A stretch of 52,689 nt of DNA, taken from positions 1-52,689 of the forward strand of contig JAKBAC010000005.1 of assembly GCA_021809365.1 (NCBI GenBank), in the 5' to 3' direction. Made by a program: the position numbers and the translations under genes. Every line of letters starts with the position of its first letter. Position 1 is the stretch's first letter. This document shows positions 17,535 through 27,183 of this stretch, piece by piece. The notes beneath the pieces are model-generated. The model was not told the DNA's origin, ran no database searches, and saw only the letters and a list, made by a program, of their open reading frames with translations. The DNA comes from Planctomycetota bacterium (GTDB taxonomy: Bacteria > Planctomycetota > Phycisphaerae > WQYP01).

Positions 17535-17818
17535 AAAACACATCCTTTTTTAGTTGCCACTTCAGTCAGCCGATGGAGAATCCATCCGGTGCCCAACTTG
17601 AGCGCCATGAACAGTTTCCCACGCTTGAAGCGCGTCTGCATTGCGATAAGCAATTGCCATGCCGCCGCGAATTTTATCTCACATTTAGTTCATAAGTACC
17701 GTATTTTGCAATAGTTATAATTTAGCTGCGACCAGCAACTTGTTCGCCGATTTCGCACTGTCGGCCATGTCAAAACCGCATTCTGCCAGCTTGGCAGAGG
17801 CAGATGCGCCGTCCCGGC
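17535..17818. other. Intergenic dnaK leader
   Basis: No gene is visible in this 284-nt gap. It must hold the dnaK promoter, but no convincing -35/-10 pair, sigma-32 site or CIRCE repeat was found. TTGCAA at about 17714-17709 and several AT-rich hexamers are the only hints. Confidence 0.4.
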
Positions 17819-18430
17819 TCACGATCCCATCAACGATCGAACCAGAGCAGCTACACTCGTGGATGGATTGCTCTGGATAACCCTGGAATTCTCATCGGGC
17901 GGAATGCACTTGACGCGGTCCATCGCGGCCTCAACCCGGCTGAAATTTTCGCCCCCCATGATCCTATTGCAAACCCAGTCCATGTCGGTCACATTAAGCT
18001 TGCCCCCAAAAGCGTCCTTCATTTCCCGTAGTGACTTCTCCGCTGTGGTCGGCCCAGCATCCAGCTCCTTAACGTGTGCAAGTGCCCATATATTAAAGCA
18101 CGGGTTCGACAAGCCGACTTGAAAGCCATGTTGTTTGCACTTGTCCAACGTGCGTTTTAGTTGGCTCGCTTCCTGGCCAGTTTCCGTATCGAAAATACAC
18201 CAGGTCACCGCGTGATGGGCAACCCGCCCGGAGTCAAACAAATTTACAGCAGTCTCAAGCACTTTGGCATGTCTCCCCCCATACGCGCAACGCACATCCA
18301 ATTGAAAGTGACTCCTGACATTCTCATGGCGGTTCATTGCGTTGAAATAGCTGGCCTCCAGTTTCCCCTCACACACGACCAACACAGGAGTGCGTATTGG
18401 ATGCTTTGTCTGTCGGCGACGGAGGCTCAT
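17819..18430 (-). CDS. RloB-family protein (AbiLii-like, TOPRIM-type nuclease)
   Basis: A 203-residue RloB-domain protein. Its motifs are VVCEGKLEASYF (Glu21, the TOPRIM-like acid), CIFDTE (Asp81 and Glu83) and SNPCFNIWALAHV, the family hallmark. RloB proteins are found with an ABC-type ATPase in RloAB and lactococcal AbiL abortive-infection systems, where the TOPRIM-like part is thought to cleave nucleic acid. Its ATG overlaps the ATPase stop by four bases (ATGA at 18430-18427), so the two are translationally coupled. The gene carries no signal or membrane segment. Confidence 0.87.
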   Translation of the reverse strand: MSLRRRQTKHPIRTPVLVVCEGKLEASYFNAMNRHENVRSHFQLDVRCAYGGRHAKVLETAVNLFDSGRVAHHAVTWCIFDTETGQEASQLKRTLDKCKQHGFQVGLSNPCFNIWALAHVKELDAGPTTAEKSLREMKDAFGGKLNVTDMDWVCNRIMGGENFSRVEAAMDRVKCIPPDENSRVIQSNPSTSVAALVRSLMGS

Positions 18431-19788
18431 TGTTTTGCACCATCCTGATCCTTCTCGGCAATGTCAATGGGAACTCCGGAAAGTGATGGGCCGAAATGCC
18501 CAACGCCGCGGTAACGCCCGGCGAGATAATTTTTCTCAAATGCCTCGGAGCTACGCGTATATTTTTCTCCGCGAAAATCAGAAAGATTGAATAGTTCTGT
18601 CTGGCCCTGCGGCGTTTTCTCGGTAATCCAAATCTGATCCTTGCGAAATAGTGCCGGTGTCATCAACTGACTGTAATGTGTGGTAAAGATCAGCTGCGCT
18701 CCATTCGGGTTGTTCGCCGGGTTCTGAAACAATTCCACCAGTCGCTCGGCCAACAAGGGATGAATATTGGCACCAAATTCATCAATGATAACTGTGGCTC
18801 CCTGCCGTAACGCCTGTAGGAAGAGAAAGAATAACTGCGCGAATAGCCGCGTTCCCTGCGATTCATCATTCCAGTCAAATTCAATGCGCCCGCCATCGGC
18901 ACGGATATGCTCAGAAAAGATCGCAACCTGCTGTCCCTGTTTGGCCACTTGGGCGGCCACCTCGCCGGCACGATCACCATGTTGCGGAGAAAAAAACTGC
19001 CTGAGGCGCTCCAGCTCATCCGGGCCTGGTTCGGGTGGGGACTGCGCCCGCAGGCCGGTAATTCCGATATCAGCATCGCGTAGAACCGTCATAAGTTGGC
19101 CGCGAAAATGCGTATCCTCCAGAATGCTTTTTGCCAATACCCCCGGCGTAGGCCCGAAGGGCGAAAATGAGACCAGCACGACACCGCGCTGTATGACACT
19201 GTGAATGTCCCGGAGGAGCGGCACATTCAAATTCGCACCCGAAGAAAGGATCAGCGCGTTATCGCGCGTGAGCTTGGGCACATTGTCCTGCGCAACCCGG
19301 TCGAATTCCTCGCTGAACTCCACATTGGCGGCATCGCCCTGGGTGCTGATCTCCCGCTTAAACAGGTGGCGTTGTCTGCCGGAGCTGAGTTCCTCAACCA
19401 AAGTCTCTGATGTAATTTTCTGTTGCAGGGCGGAAAAGCCATATCGAAATACGCGATCCCCCATTGAAAAAACAACCTCAAAACGCGTCGGCTTACCATC
19501 CCAAGTCGAATCCAAGCGATGTGGAACAATACCGGGAATTGTGCTCCCCGCATTCCCACTGGTCGCGGAAAACATGATCGTCTGCCAAAATGTGTTTAAG
19601 GCCAGGAAGAAATTGCTCTTTCCCGACCCATTATGTCCGAAGATCGCCGCCGCCCCCACTGCTTTTGGAAAGCCGGTCGGCCCCGCAATCAGATTGTCAT
19701 CCTTTTTCCGCTCCTTGCCCTTGATAAGACTTAGAGTCTGTGCCGCTCCGAACGAACGAAAGTTTTCGATTGTAAATTCGTAAATCAT
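18427..19788 (-). CDS. AAA/ABC-type ATPase of an AbiL-like (RloA) defence pair
   Basis: A 453-residue SMC/ABC-like ATPase. Walker A is GHNGSGKSN (51-59), a signature-like ESQGTRLFA lies at 309-317, Walker B is VIIDEFG (333-339) and the H-loop is TTHYSQLM (369-376). The start MIYEFTIENFRSFG is typical of AAA_15/AAA_21 ATPases paired with RloB or OLD-type nucleases. It probably senses infection and controls the partner nuclease. No clear Shine-Dalgarno sequence precedes the ATG. The region upstream is strikingly AT-rich compared with the rest of the window, which suggests lateral arrival. Confidence 0.87.
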   Translation of the reverse strand: MIYEFTIENFRSFGAAQTLSLIKGKERKKDDNLIAGPTGFPKAVGAAAIFGHNGSGKSNFFLALNTFWQTIMFSATSGNAGSTIPGIVPHRLDSTWDGKPTRFEVVFSMGDRVFRYGFSALQQKITSETLVEELSSGRQRHLFKREISTQGDAANVEFSEEFDRVAQDNVPKLTRDNALILSSGANLNVPLLRDIHSVIQRGVVLVSFSPFGPTPGVLAKSILEDTHFRGQLMTVLRDADIGITGLRAQSPPEPGPDELERLRQFFSPQHGDRAGEVAAQVAKQGQQVAIFSEHIRADGGRIEFDWNDESQGTRLFAQLFFLFLQALRQGATVIIDEFGANIHPLLAERLVELFQNPANNPNGAQLIFTTHYSQLMTPALFRKDQIWITEKTPQGQTELFNLSDFRGEKYTRSSEAFEKNYLAGRYRGVGHFGPSLSGVPIDIAEKDQDGAKQ

Positions 19789-20073
19789 ATTTTTTCGCCG
19801 CCAGAAAGTACCGTTACATTAGCCAGACCACACCGTACATTTCAATCATCCGCGCAACGCCCTTCGCCCAATGCACGACCACAGAATTATAGAAACATCA
19901 TAACCGACGATCAAATATATTACAAATAATATGCAATATTATAACTAAAGTTATACAGATTAGTATTAATTATCACACAAAGTGCATTTATTTTGTAATA
20001 CGCGACAAATATAGTCCGATAACGATAATAAGCCAACGCCCCCAACCGAACCTCCGCCAAGGTGCACCCAATT
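19789..20073. promoter_or_regulatory. AT-rich control region of the AbiL-like pair
   Basis: This gap is far richer in A and T than its surroundings. It holds the palindrome ATAACTAAAGTTAT (19941-19954) and an inverted repeat ATATTA/TAATAT at about 19917-19932, either of which could bind a regulator. Several -10-like hexamers are present, so no single promoter can be chosen. Confidence 0.45.
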
Positions 20074-20934
20074 TTATTGCGGCAGCGGCCTGTGGATATG
20101 TGTCACATTATTCCCGATCAGTATCGCTTCAGGCACCTGCCCGGAAAGTACGGCCTTGGCATCATTCTGGATGTTCACTGGATACGCTGAGTCATGGACA
20201 ATTTTCTGCAGCATGTAAATCACGGTCGGGTCTTTCCGCACGGGCCATAATTGATAAATACATTGCTCCAGCCCTGCGGCGTTGGGATTTTCCACAGTGG
20301 GCAGCAGCCGCTCTTTTATCTGCCACGCCGTGCCATTGTCCGCATCACTGAATGCCGCGGCAAAACCCGTCACATTGGCGGCGGCACCGGAATTAACGCC
20401 GCCCAGAACGGATGTTTGCGCAGCAACGTGTTCCGCCGCCGCCCCGCCGGTGAATGGAAATTCACGTATCGCCGCTACGCCCCAATGCTCCGTACCCGCC
20501 AATTCCGGCGTCGCCAGATCATTCTGCGGTGCCACCGTTATGTGCAATTTCTCCATCCGCACCGCCACCACATAATGATTTTCCGAGGCATCCGACGGCG
20601 ATATAATCCGCACGTCATGATCCCAGCCCGCCCCAAACAGACCAGTGAGATATTGATTCATGTCCTCCATCGTCTGGCACACCCGGCCCGGATGATTCTT
20701 ATAATGCCGCCGCACCGGCCATGAGATCAGCTTGAACGCTTGTTCATCCGCACTTGCCCGGCCCCGCGATACGAACTTCATGTAATGCCGCAGCAACACG
20801 GAGCGGCTGGTGGGATACTTTAAGATCGGACTGGACTGCGGCCCGCTGAAAATCCAATACCCCCCCGCCACGATCAGCACAAGCAGAAATACCACCGCAA
20901 TAATTTTCACGCCACCGGAAGAAGGCTCTGCCAT
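20074..20934 (-). CDS. Unknown membrane-anchored protein
   Basis: A 286-residue protein I do not recognise. One membrane segment (IIAVVFLLVLIVAGGYWIF, about residues 11-29) near the N-terminus should anchor it with the rest outside the cytoplasm. The remaining 255 residues look like a soluble alpha/beta domain with no catalytic motif. It starts about 40 nt after the trpC stop and may be co-transcribed with it, though no functional link is apparent. Confidence 0.7.
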   Translation of the reverse strand: MAEPSSGGVKIIAVVFLLVLIVAGGYWIFSGPQSSPILKYPTSRSVLLRHYMKFVSRGRASADEQAFKLISWPVRRHYKNHPGRVCQTMEDMNQYLTGLFGAGWDHDVRIISPSDASENHYVVAVRMEKLHITVAPQNDLATPELAGTEHWGVAAIREFPFTGGAAAEHVAAQTSVLGGVNSGAAANVTGFAAAFSDADNGTAWQIKERLLPTVENPNAAGLEQCIYQLWPVRKDPTVIYMLQKIVHDSAYPVNIQNDAKAVLSGQVPEAILIGNNVTHIHRPLPQ

Positions 20935-20974
20935 GATCCAATATCCTCAAAGAGCAGTATCAACGCATTGTCAG

Positions 20975-21871
20975 CTATCCATGGATTGGGTATGGCCGCG
21001 GCTGCTCCGGACGCGGGTTATTGGTCGCCGGCCCCGACTTTGGGATCGCGGCCTCAAATTCAGCAACGGCCTTATGGATTCCCTGGGGGGCTTGTAAAAG
21101 CGAAGTACCAATTAACGCGGCATGATAGCCAAGCTTGATTACCTCGGAAATATTGCGGGGAGTGATTCCGCTTTCAGCAACCTTGACCGCTGTTGGCGGA
21201 AGACCAGCAATGAGAGAAAAGGCCTTTCGTTGAGTTGTAAAATCGGGCAGGGAAAGCAGTGCCCGGAACGGTTGTGTGAACCGTGCCAGCGTCCACGGCT
21301 TCATAAAATCTCTGCTGTTGATCCCATAAATTTGTACACCGTCGGGAATCCGGTTGATTTCCTCTTGAGAGTGAGCCTCATAGAGCACATCCAGCCCGCA
21401 TTCGCCGGCCACGTCATACAGTTTTTTGGCCAGATCGCGGTTGCGCAAAACCGAAGCCATCAGCAAAACGGCATCCGCGCCGTACGCCCGGGCCTGATAA
21501 ATTCCATACTCATTTTGAATAAAATCTTTCTTCAGCACGGGCTTGCCCGTTTGCCTGGCTTTCATCAGGTAGGAGTGGTCCATGCCAAAATTGGTGGAGT
21601 CCGTGATGACTGAAACGGCCTTGACGGCAGGACTGTTTTTATAAGCATCCAAGGCTTGGGAAAAATTTTCAGCACGCATTTCTCCCATGCTTGGGGAGCG
21701 CTTTTTGATTTCAGCAATCACGCCGAATTCGCCGCTGATGGCGCTCTTGAAGGATCGCACCGGTTCCGCGTCACGGATCATTCGCTTCAAATCTTCGATG
21801 CTCCGCTCTTTTTGTGAATCGGAAAGTTCCGTTTGTTTTTGATGCAGAATTTGATCTAATTTTATTTTCAT
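20975..21871 (-). CDS. trpC: Indole-3-glycerol phosphate synthase
   Basis: A TIM-barrel enzyme of tryptophan synthesis that closes the ring of carboxyphenylamino-deoxyribulose phosphate. Visible active-site elements are EIKKRSPSMGEM, PVLKKDFIQNEYGIYQARAYGADAVLL, YGINSRDF and VAESGITPRN, with the phosphate loop GYHAALIGTSLL. Several positions are unusual (SPSMG for SPSKG, GINSRD for GINNRD), so it is a divergent member. The start is ATG 21871, matching the usual N-terminus (MKIKLDQILHQK). An in-frame start at 21967 would add 32 residues. No other trp gene is in the window. Confidence 0.85.
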   Translation of the reverse strand: MKIKLDQILHQKQTELSDSQKERSIEDLKRMIRDAEPVRSFKSAISGEFGVIAEIKKRSPSMGEMRAENFSQALDAYKNSPAVKAVSVITDSTNFGMDHSYLMKARQTGKPVLKKDFIQNEYGIYQARAYGADAVLLMASVLRNRDLAKKLYDVAGECGLDVLYEAHSQEEINRIPDGVQIYGINSRDFMKPWTLARFTQPFRALLSLPDFTTQRKAFSLIAGLPPTAVKVAESGITPRNISEVIKLGYHAALIGTSLLQAPQGIHKAVAEFEAAIPKSGPATNNPRPEQPRPYPIHG

Positions 21872-22093
21872 AAGTAAAGCCGCCAACTTGAATACCGCGG
21901 AACTTTTTTTAGGGGACTGACGTTTCTCCTGAATCCGTGCAAGCTCCGCACGCCTTCGCACCATCAAATTCGGGTCTTAGAAGCGCCCTGCCATATTATA
22001 ACCTGCCATTCCTTATGGCAACAGGCGTGTGAAAGAGTGCGTGTTGTGCCGCTGCGCTGGCCAGCTTCATACCGGCGCTGTATGCTTTTCCTA

Positions 22094-23095
22094 ATGACTG
22101 AATGCTCCGCGACACATTGTCCCACAACCGCCCAACGCCGACATCAACGGGGCCAATTTACCGCTACCGTTGTCGCCAACCTGCTTCTGTGCTGTGAACA
22201 TTATCGCATGACCTTGCGAATCGCAAAATTTCCCCCCAGCGAACCGGGGCAATTCGTGCAGGTTTTATGCGCACCAGCCGATGTGGGCGGTGACGGCAAA
22301 GCCGCGGATTCATTTGAAAATCATGAAGTATGCTGGGCACCCGGAACACCGCCGCCGCACTTTGACGAGCCGTATTTATTGGAGGCCCAACCCTATCTGC
22401 GGCGGCCATTTTCCATCGCGGGTCGCCGGGATGATCCGCACGCCGGTTACACGGATATTGATCTGATCTACCGCGTTATCGGCAAAGCCACCGGACGGAT
22501 GCAATCCCTGGCCGCCGGAGCGTCCGTGTCCATTCTTGGCCCGCTGGGCAACGCCTTCCCGGTGCCCAAAGAAATGGAAAGGGCATTGCTGGTTGGCGGC
22601 GGAGTGGGAATTCCCCCGATGATTTATCTGGCGGAAAAACTCCATCATCTTCATATTGAGTCCACGGCCTTTATCGGCGCCCAGCGTGCGGACTTGCTCC
22701 CCCTTAAACTTACCGGTGCAATTGGCACCGAACCAACCCTTCATGTGCATGAATTCGCGCAATACCATATTCCCACCGTCGTAAGCACCGATGATGGCTC
22801 ATCAGGAAATAAAGGCTTTGTCACGCATGCGCTGGAACGCCATGCAGCACGATACCAGCCCGCCAAAGCGGTGGTATTTTGCTGCGGGCCAACACCCATG
22901 ATGCGTGCTACCGCTGAGGTCGCCGCACGGTTGAGCTTGCAGTGTTATGCGTCGTTGGAGCAACCCATGGCATGCGGCATGGGCACCTGCCAGAGCTGCG
23001 TTATTAAATACCGCCCCGCCGGTGCCGCGGATTGGGTTTACAAGCTGACCTGCACGGATGGCCCGGTATTTGCCACAACGGATATACTGTGGTGA
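22094..23095 (+). CDS. Dihydroorotate dehydrogenase electron-transfer subunit-like (PyrK)
   Basis: A ferredoxin-reductase-type flavoprotein of about 333 residues. It has an FAD-binding RRPFSIAG, GPLGNAFP, a nucleotide loop LLVGGGVGIPPM, FCCGPTPMM and a C-terminal [2Fe-2S] cluster motif MACGMGTCQSCVIKY with the last cysteine in KLTCTDGPVF. These are the features of PyrK, which passes electrons from dihydroorotate oxidation to NAD. It is longer than usual PyrK (about 260) because of an insert around residues 70-105. pyrD is not adjacent. The start is ambiguous: ATG 22082 and GTG-type alternatives exist, and no Shine-Dalgarno is evident. Confidence 0.8.
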   Translation: MTECSATHCPTTAQRRHQRGQFTATVVANLLLCCEHYRMTLRIAKFPPSEPGQFVQVLCAPADVGGDGKAADSFENHEVCWAPGTPPPHFDEPYLLEAQPYLRRPFSIAGRRDDPHAGYTDIDLIYRVIGKATGRMQSLAAGASVSILGPLGNAFPVPKEMERALLVGGGVGIPPMIYLAEKLHHLHIESTAFIGAQRADLLPLKLTGAIGTEPTLHVHEFAQYHIPTVVSTDDGSSGNKGFVTHALERHAARYQPAKAVVFCCGPTPMMRATAEVAARLSLQCYASLEQPMACGMGTCQSCVIKYRPAGAADWVYKLTCTDGPVFATTDILW

Positions 23096-23151
23096 TGGCA
23101 TGGCCTTTTTCTGGTTATCCGGAATTGGTGCGGCCCATGGAGTAGGAACCG

Positions 23152-24294
23152 TTGAATAACATTGTACATTTAATTGACCCCACCAGCGGAATGGATGTGC
23201 TGGATACCATCGCTCTGGTGATCCATCACGTTCCCGGCAACCATCATGTTCTGATCTTCGGACATAACGGCTGGCTGGGCGCGGCGGTTGAATCGGGCAT
23301 CCCGGCCAAGTCCATCACTTGGAACCGCACCCTTGCAAGGTGGGATCCCACCATGGGCCGGGCGCTGACGCAATGGGTTAAAAAGAACAATCCAACACAT
23401 ATCCATGCGTGGGGATATTGGAGTCTGGCGGCGGCCAGCCGCTTGCGCGGCTTTGCCGGCGGGCGACTGGCCTTTATCCAGACGCTGCCGAATGCCGCTC
23501 AACTTCGGCAGTTGCGACGCAATCTGGCCCGCGCCCCGTGGCTGCTGATAACACCCTGGCAATGCGTGCAATCCGCCCTGTTGGCCGCCGGTCTGCCGCA
23601 CAATCGTGTCCTGCAAGTCAGTCCGGCGGGTTGGCTGGCACCCATCGCCAAACCTCTTCCGGCAAACTTACGACGATCGCTTGGAATGGCGGCGCGCGAA
23701 GGCCCCATCGTTTTTCTCGGTGGTTGGTCGGAGGAATCCATTCGCCATGACATGGGGATTTGGGCGGTGGGAATTGTCGCGGAATCCAATCCTGATCTTT
23801 GGGCGCTGATCCGTAATGATGACGTTCCGCGCAAGGAAGCCGTAAACCCCTATGCCGGCTTTCAGTCCTTTTCGCGCACCCTCAAAGACCCGCAACTGGT
23901 CACCATCGCTCCGGCCCGATACACCTGGGGACAGTTGGCGGGCGTGGCGGATATTTTTCTCTTTGCGCCCCAGCGGGCCGCCGGGGTCAGCAGCCTGCTG
24001 GCCGCGATGGCTCTGGGCAAGCCGATTATCAGTTCCAAGACCGATCAGGTCTGTGAACTATTGGAAAATGGAACCAGCGCCCTGCTGGCCCCACCCAATG
24101 ACCCACGCGAATTGGCCGCACGCCTGAACGCCCTGCTTGAAAACAAGGCCCTGGCCGAAAAACTTGGCGCTGGTGCCAGGGCCGCATTTGAGCAAATAGC
24201 CCGCCCTGAATTATTCTCCGGCCAGTTGGATTCCATTCATGGCCAACTTACCCAAGACCCCGACATCAAAGAACCGATTGTTATTCCAGTCTAA
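23152..24294 (+). CDS. Glycosyltransferase, GT-B fold (family 4-like)
   Basis: A 380-residue cytosolic glycosyltransferase. The C-terminal half carries the GT4-like nucleotide-sugar site: VADIFLFAPQRAAGVSSLLAAMALGKPIISS, followed by ELLENGTSALLAPPNDPRELAARL. The N-terminal half has HAWGYWSLAAASRL and is divergent. The start is a TTG at 23152 with AGGAA 5 nt upstream; no ATG fits as well. It lies about 55 nt after the pyrK-like gene on the same strand. The acceptor and donor are unknown. Confidence 0.8.
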   Translation: MNNIVHLIDPTSGMDVLDTIALVIHHVPGNHHVLIFGHNGWLGAAVESGIPAKSITWNRTLARWDPTMGRALTQWVKKNNPTHIHAWGYWSLAAASRLRGFAGGRLAFIQTLPNAAQLRQLRRNLARAPWLLITPWQCVQSALLAAGLPHNRVLQVSPAGWLAPIAKPLPANLRRSLGMAAREGPIVFLGGWSEESIRHDMGIWAVGIVAESNPDLWALIRNDDVPRKEAVNPYAGFQSFSRTLKDPQLVTIAPARYTWGQLAGVADIFLFAPQRAAGVSSLLAAMALGKPIISSKTDQVCELLENGTSALLAPPNDPRELAARLNALLENKALAEKLGAGARAAFEQIARPELFSGQLDSIHGQLTQDPDIKEPIVIPV

Positions 24295-24319
24295 TCCTAC
24301 GAATCATTTTTCCAAGCGC

Positions 24320-24346
24320 AAAAAAACCGCCGGATTTCCGGCGGTT
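24320..24346 (-). terminator. Intrinsic terminator of the S10-spc-alpha operon
   Basis: AACCGCCGG pairs perfectly with CCGGCGGTT across a four-base loop and is followed on the minus strand by seven Ts. It stands 35 nt past the rplQ stop and converges with the glycosyltransferase stop, so it closes the long ribosomal transcript. Confidence 0.9.
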
Positions 24347-24380
24347 GGTGCAATTCATTCCCTTACTTTCCGAAGCGGCT

Positions 24381-24833
24381 TCAGGTTGCCGTCGCGGCAA
24401 CGGGCTTGGCGGACGTACGCTGCCGGGTTTTGGCAATATCCACCAGTTGAACCACGGCAATGTCGCCGGCATCGCCGATGCGCCATTTGGCGGTTTTGAT
24501 TATGCGGGTATAGCCACCATGGCGGTCTGCATACACCGGGGCAATATCTTTGAACAGCTTCTGAACCACACTATCATCCAGGAGCATTTCCAAATCTTTG
24601 GGATCGGCCATAAGCCGATCGCGCAAACGTGAAATGACCAGCCGCCGGGCGGCAAGCGTGTTTTTCTTGGCCAAGGTGATGATCGGTTCAATAAAGCGCA
24701 CCAATTCCTTAGCCTTGGGCAAAGTGGTTTCAACCTGGCCATGTTCAAACAATGATTGAGCCAAATTGCGCAGCATAGCCTTGCGGTGAGCCGCGGTTCT
24801 GGAAAGTCTTCGACCAACAACACGATGACGCAT
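24381..24833 (-). CDS. rplQ: 50S ribosomal protein L17
   Basis: A 150-residue L17 beginning MRHRVVGRRLSRTAAHRKAM, with LFEHGQVETTLPKAKELVRFIEP and GYTRIIKTAKWRIGD. The protein lines the exit region of the large subunit. It is the last gene of the ribosomal cluster, as usual after rpoA. The final 15 or so residues form an Ala/Thr/Lys tail beyond the family core. Confidence 0.97.
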   Translation of the reverse strand: MRHRVVGRRLSRTAAHRKAMLRNLAQSLFEHGQVETTLPKAKELVRFIEPIITLAKKNTLAARRLVISRLRDRLMADPKDLEMLLDDSVVQKLFKDIAPVYADRHGGYTRIIKTAKWRIGDAGDIAVVQLVDIAKTRQRTSAKPVAATAT

Positions 24834-24905
24834 GGAAATATCCTCGTGGATAAGGCAGTCCGTAATTCCGGAGCTGCGGGATTAAAAACAATGACAAGCG
24901 GCGTT

Positions 24906-25955
24906 TCAGCGCCCCTTATCTTTTTCCTTTTTTTCCTCGGACGATTCATCGTCCGTTGGCTCCGGCGGTTCCGGCACCTCCATACCAAGCGTGAAGCCCA
25001 TATCCTGCAGCTTGCGCTTGATTTCCCGCAGGCTGGTTTTCCCGAAGCTGCGAACTTTCATCAATTCACTTTCGGTCAGGCGCACCAGATCGCCGATGGT
25101 ATGAATTTTCGCCGATTCCAGACAATTGCTGGCCCGGACGGATAACTCCATGCTGGCCAGAGGCTGATCCAGTTTAGCGGTCAGCGCATCATTGAGCACC
25201 GCGGGAGTTGTCGGCTCATCAATTTCCATCGGAGCGTCGATCTCATCACCGAGATCAATCTGCAGCAAGAATGCATTGAGATGCTTCCGCAGAATTTTGG
25301 CGGCCTCAATGAGCGCCAGTTCCGGAGAAATAGTGCCATTGGTCCAGATTTCCAGAAGCAGGCGATCGTAATTGGTTTTCTGCCCCACGCGTGTATCTTC
25401 CGTTTTGTAACGCACGCGTGTCACCGGGGAATAAATGGAGTCAATCGGAATCACGCCGATAATCTGCTCTTCCGGAGTATTTTCCACGGCGGTGACGAAT
25501 CCCCGCCCTTTGTGAATATCCAACTCCATATCAAAGGTCATATCGGAAGTCAGCGTGGCGATCACCAGGTCCTTGTTGTGAATCGTAACCGCGGGATCGC
25601 CTTCAAGATCCCCGGCGGTAACCGTGCCCGGCCCTTTTTTCTGAACAGTCAGGGTCTTGGAAATGTCACCTTCCAGCGACACCACCAGGCCCTTGACATT
25701 CAGGATAATATCGGTGACATCCTCAACCACGCCTGGAATCTGGGCGAATTCATGCTCCGCGCCGGCAATGCGAACCGACACCGCGGCCGCGCCTTCCAGT
25801 GAGCTTAAAAGGATACGACGCAGGGAGTTTCCAACCGTCGTGCCGAAACCACGTTCAAACGGCTCGACAACAAATTTTGCATAGGTATCTGAAATAATAG
25901 AACGATCAACTTCGACCTTGGTCGGCAGTTCAAGACCACGCCAGCGCATCCGCAT
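24906..25955 (-). CDS. rpoA: RNA polymerase alpha subunit
   Basis: A 349-residue alpha subunit. The N-terminal dimerisation domain includes FVVEPFERGFGTTVGNSLRRILLSSLEG, which docks beta and beta'. The C-terminal DNA-binding domain includes LELSVRASNCLES-type sequence and RSFGKTSLREIKRKLQDMG. It ends in an acidic Glu/Asp/Lys tail. The start MRMRWRGLELP follows GAGGAG at 7 nt. rpsD, which often sits just upstream, is missing here. Confidence 0.98.
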   Translation of the reverse strand: MRMRWRGLELPTKVEVDRSIISDTYAKFVVEPFERGFGTTVGNSLRRILLSSLEGAAAVSVRIAGAEHEFAQIPGVVEDVTDIILNVKGLVVSLEGDISKTLTVQKKGPGTVTAGDLEGDPAVTIHNKDLVIATLTSDMTFDMELDIHKGRGFVTAVENTPEEQIIGVIPIDSIYSPVTRVRYKTEDTRVGQKTNYDRLLLEIWTNGTISPELALIEAAKILRKHLNAFLLQIDLGDEIDAPMEIDEPTTPAVLNDALTAKLDQPLASMELSVRASNCLESAKIHTIGDLVRLTESELMKVRSFGKTSLREIKRKLQDMGFTLGMEVPEPPEPTDDESSEEKKEKDKGR

Positions 25956-26110
25956 AACACAACTCCTCTATTGAAATTCCGGGGGATTATCGCCACAAGG
26001 CATCTGTCACCACGGAAAAAATAACGATTCAAAATCAAAAGGCCCGCGGCATCCACGCCGCTGAACATTCCACCCGGACCAGCCCCACCGGTCCGAAATA
26101 ATTCCGATGC

Positions 26111-26491
26111 CTATACGCGCCGCTTTTTCGGCGGACGGCAGCCATTGTGCGGCAGCGGTGTATTATCCTCAATCGACGTAATCTTCAGGCCGCTGTTCTG
26201 TAATGCTGTGATCGCCGATTCACGGCCCGATCCAGGCCCTTTGACCCGGACTTCAATTTCCTGCACGCCGAATTTTTTCGCTTTTGATGCGCAGTTCTCG
26301 GCGGCCCGTGTAGCGGCAAAGGGCGTACTCTTGCGAGCGCCCTTGAAACCGACGGTACCGGCGGAGTCCCACGCCAGCGTCTCTCCATTGACATCGGTAA
26401 TGGTGACCTGGGTGTTGTTAAAACTGGCCTTGACATGGGCAATGCCACGACCCACATTTTTGCGTACTTTTTTCTTACCCGTTTTTGCCAT
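26111..26491 (-). CDS. rpsK: 30S ribosomal protein S11
   Basis: A 126-residue S11 with the family blocks [31 protein letters not shown] and the C-terminal [16 protein letters not shown] that contacts 16S rRNA in the platform. GAGG precedes the ATG. It follows rpsM directly, in the standard alpha-operon order. Confidence 0.98.
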   Translation of the reverse strand: MAKTGKKKVRKNVGRGIAHVKASFNNTQVTITDVNGETLAWDSAGTVGFKGARKSTPFAATRAAENCASKAKKFGVQEIEVRVKGPGSGRESAITALQNSGLKITSIEDNTPLPHNGCRPPKKRRV

Positions 26492-26560
26492 GATATAACC
26501 TCAGTAATTATGAATTCAGTGCCAATCTCCGCCATACCCGGCGAAGAGATTCAACCGGCA

Positions 26561-26947
26561 TCAGCCGTGCAATTCCTTCACGCCCTTCTTGCCGGCAACC
26601 GTCTTGCGCGGCCCCTTACGGGTACGGGCATTGGAACGGGTGCGCTGACCGCGCGTCGGCAGGCTGCGCCGATGACGCGAACCGCGGTAGGACTGAATGT
26701 CCTTAAGCCGGGCGATATTCTGCTGCACCTGCCGGCGCAACGAACCTTCCACCACAAAACTGCGGTCAAGGATGTTGCTGATGCGTGCGACTTCATCTTC
26801 CGTCAATTCTTTGGCCCGCTTTTGCGGATCGATACCGGCTTCCTTCAAAATTTCCATGGCATTGACTGCGCCAATGCCGTAAATGTATCGCAAACTGATG
26901 CGCACTGGCTTGTCCAGCGGAATATCCACACCGGAAATACGGGGCAT
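26561..26947 (-). CDS. rpsM: 30S ribosomal protein S13
   Basis: A 128-residue S13 with [25 protein letters not shown] and the basic C-terminal [19 protein letters not shown] tail that reaches the P-site. GAGGAG lies 5 nt before the ATG. It is the first protein of the alpha section, after rpmJ. Confidence 0.98.
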   Translation of the reverse strand: MPRISGVDIPLDKPVRISLRYIYGIGAVNAMEILKEAGIDPQKRAKELTEDEVARISNILDRSFVVEGSLRRQVQQNIARLKDIQSYRGSRHRRSLPTRGQRTRSNARTRKGPRKTVAGKKGVKELHG

Positions 26948-27066
26948 ACAAACTCCTCAACAGGCGTATTAATTACTTCTTCAGGCACATTACCGCGGAA
27001 ATGAACCATTCATTCATAACCGACCGGGCCGCCGTTGCCCAGCCGAATCCACACCAGCCAACACCA

Positions 27067-27183
27067 TCAGCCCTGCCGCTGCTTATGCCGCGGATCCGCC
27101 TTGCATATCACACGCAATACACCATTCCGGCGTACCACCACGCAGTGTTCACAAATTCTCTTGACACTTGATCGAACTTTCAT
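27067..27183 (-). CDS. rpmJ: 50S ribosomal protein L36
   Basis: A 38-residue L36 ([19 protein letters not shown] then [19 protein letters not shown]). The zinc ligands Cys11, Cys14, Cys27 and His33 are all present, so this is the zinc-binding form. GGAG lies 7 nt before the ATG. It sits between infA and rpsM as in most bacteria. Confidence 0.95.
   Translation of the reverse strand: MKVRSSVKRICEHCVVVRRNGVLRVICKADPRHKQRQG

Noticed and set aside
16182..17714. 510-codon open frame opposite dnaK
   Set aside because: It is antisense to dnaK, whose conserved motifs run the whole length, and has no recognisable domain.
17535..17818. CIRCE or sigma-32 site for dnaK
   Set aside because: No TTAGCACTC inverted repeat or CTTGAA-N-CCCCAT pair was found.
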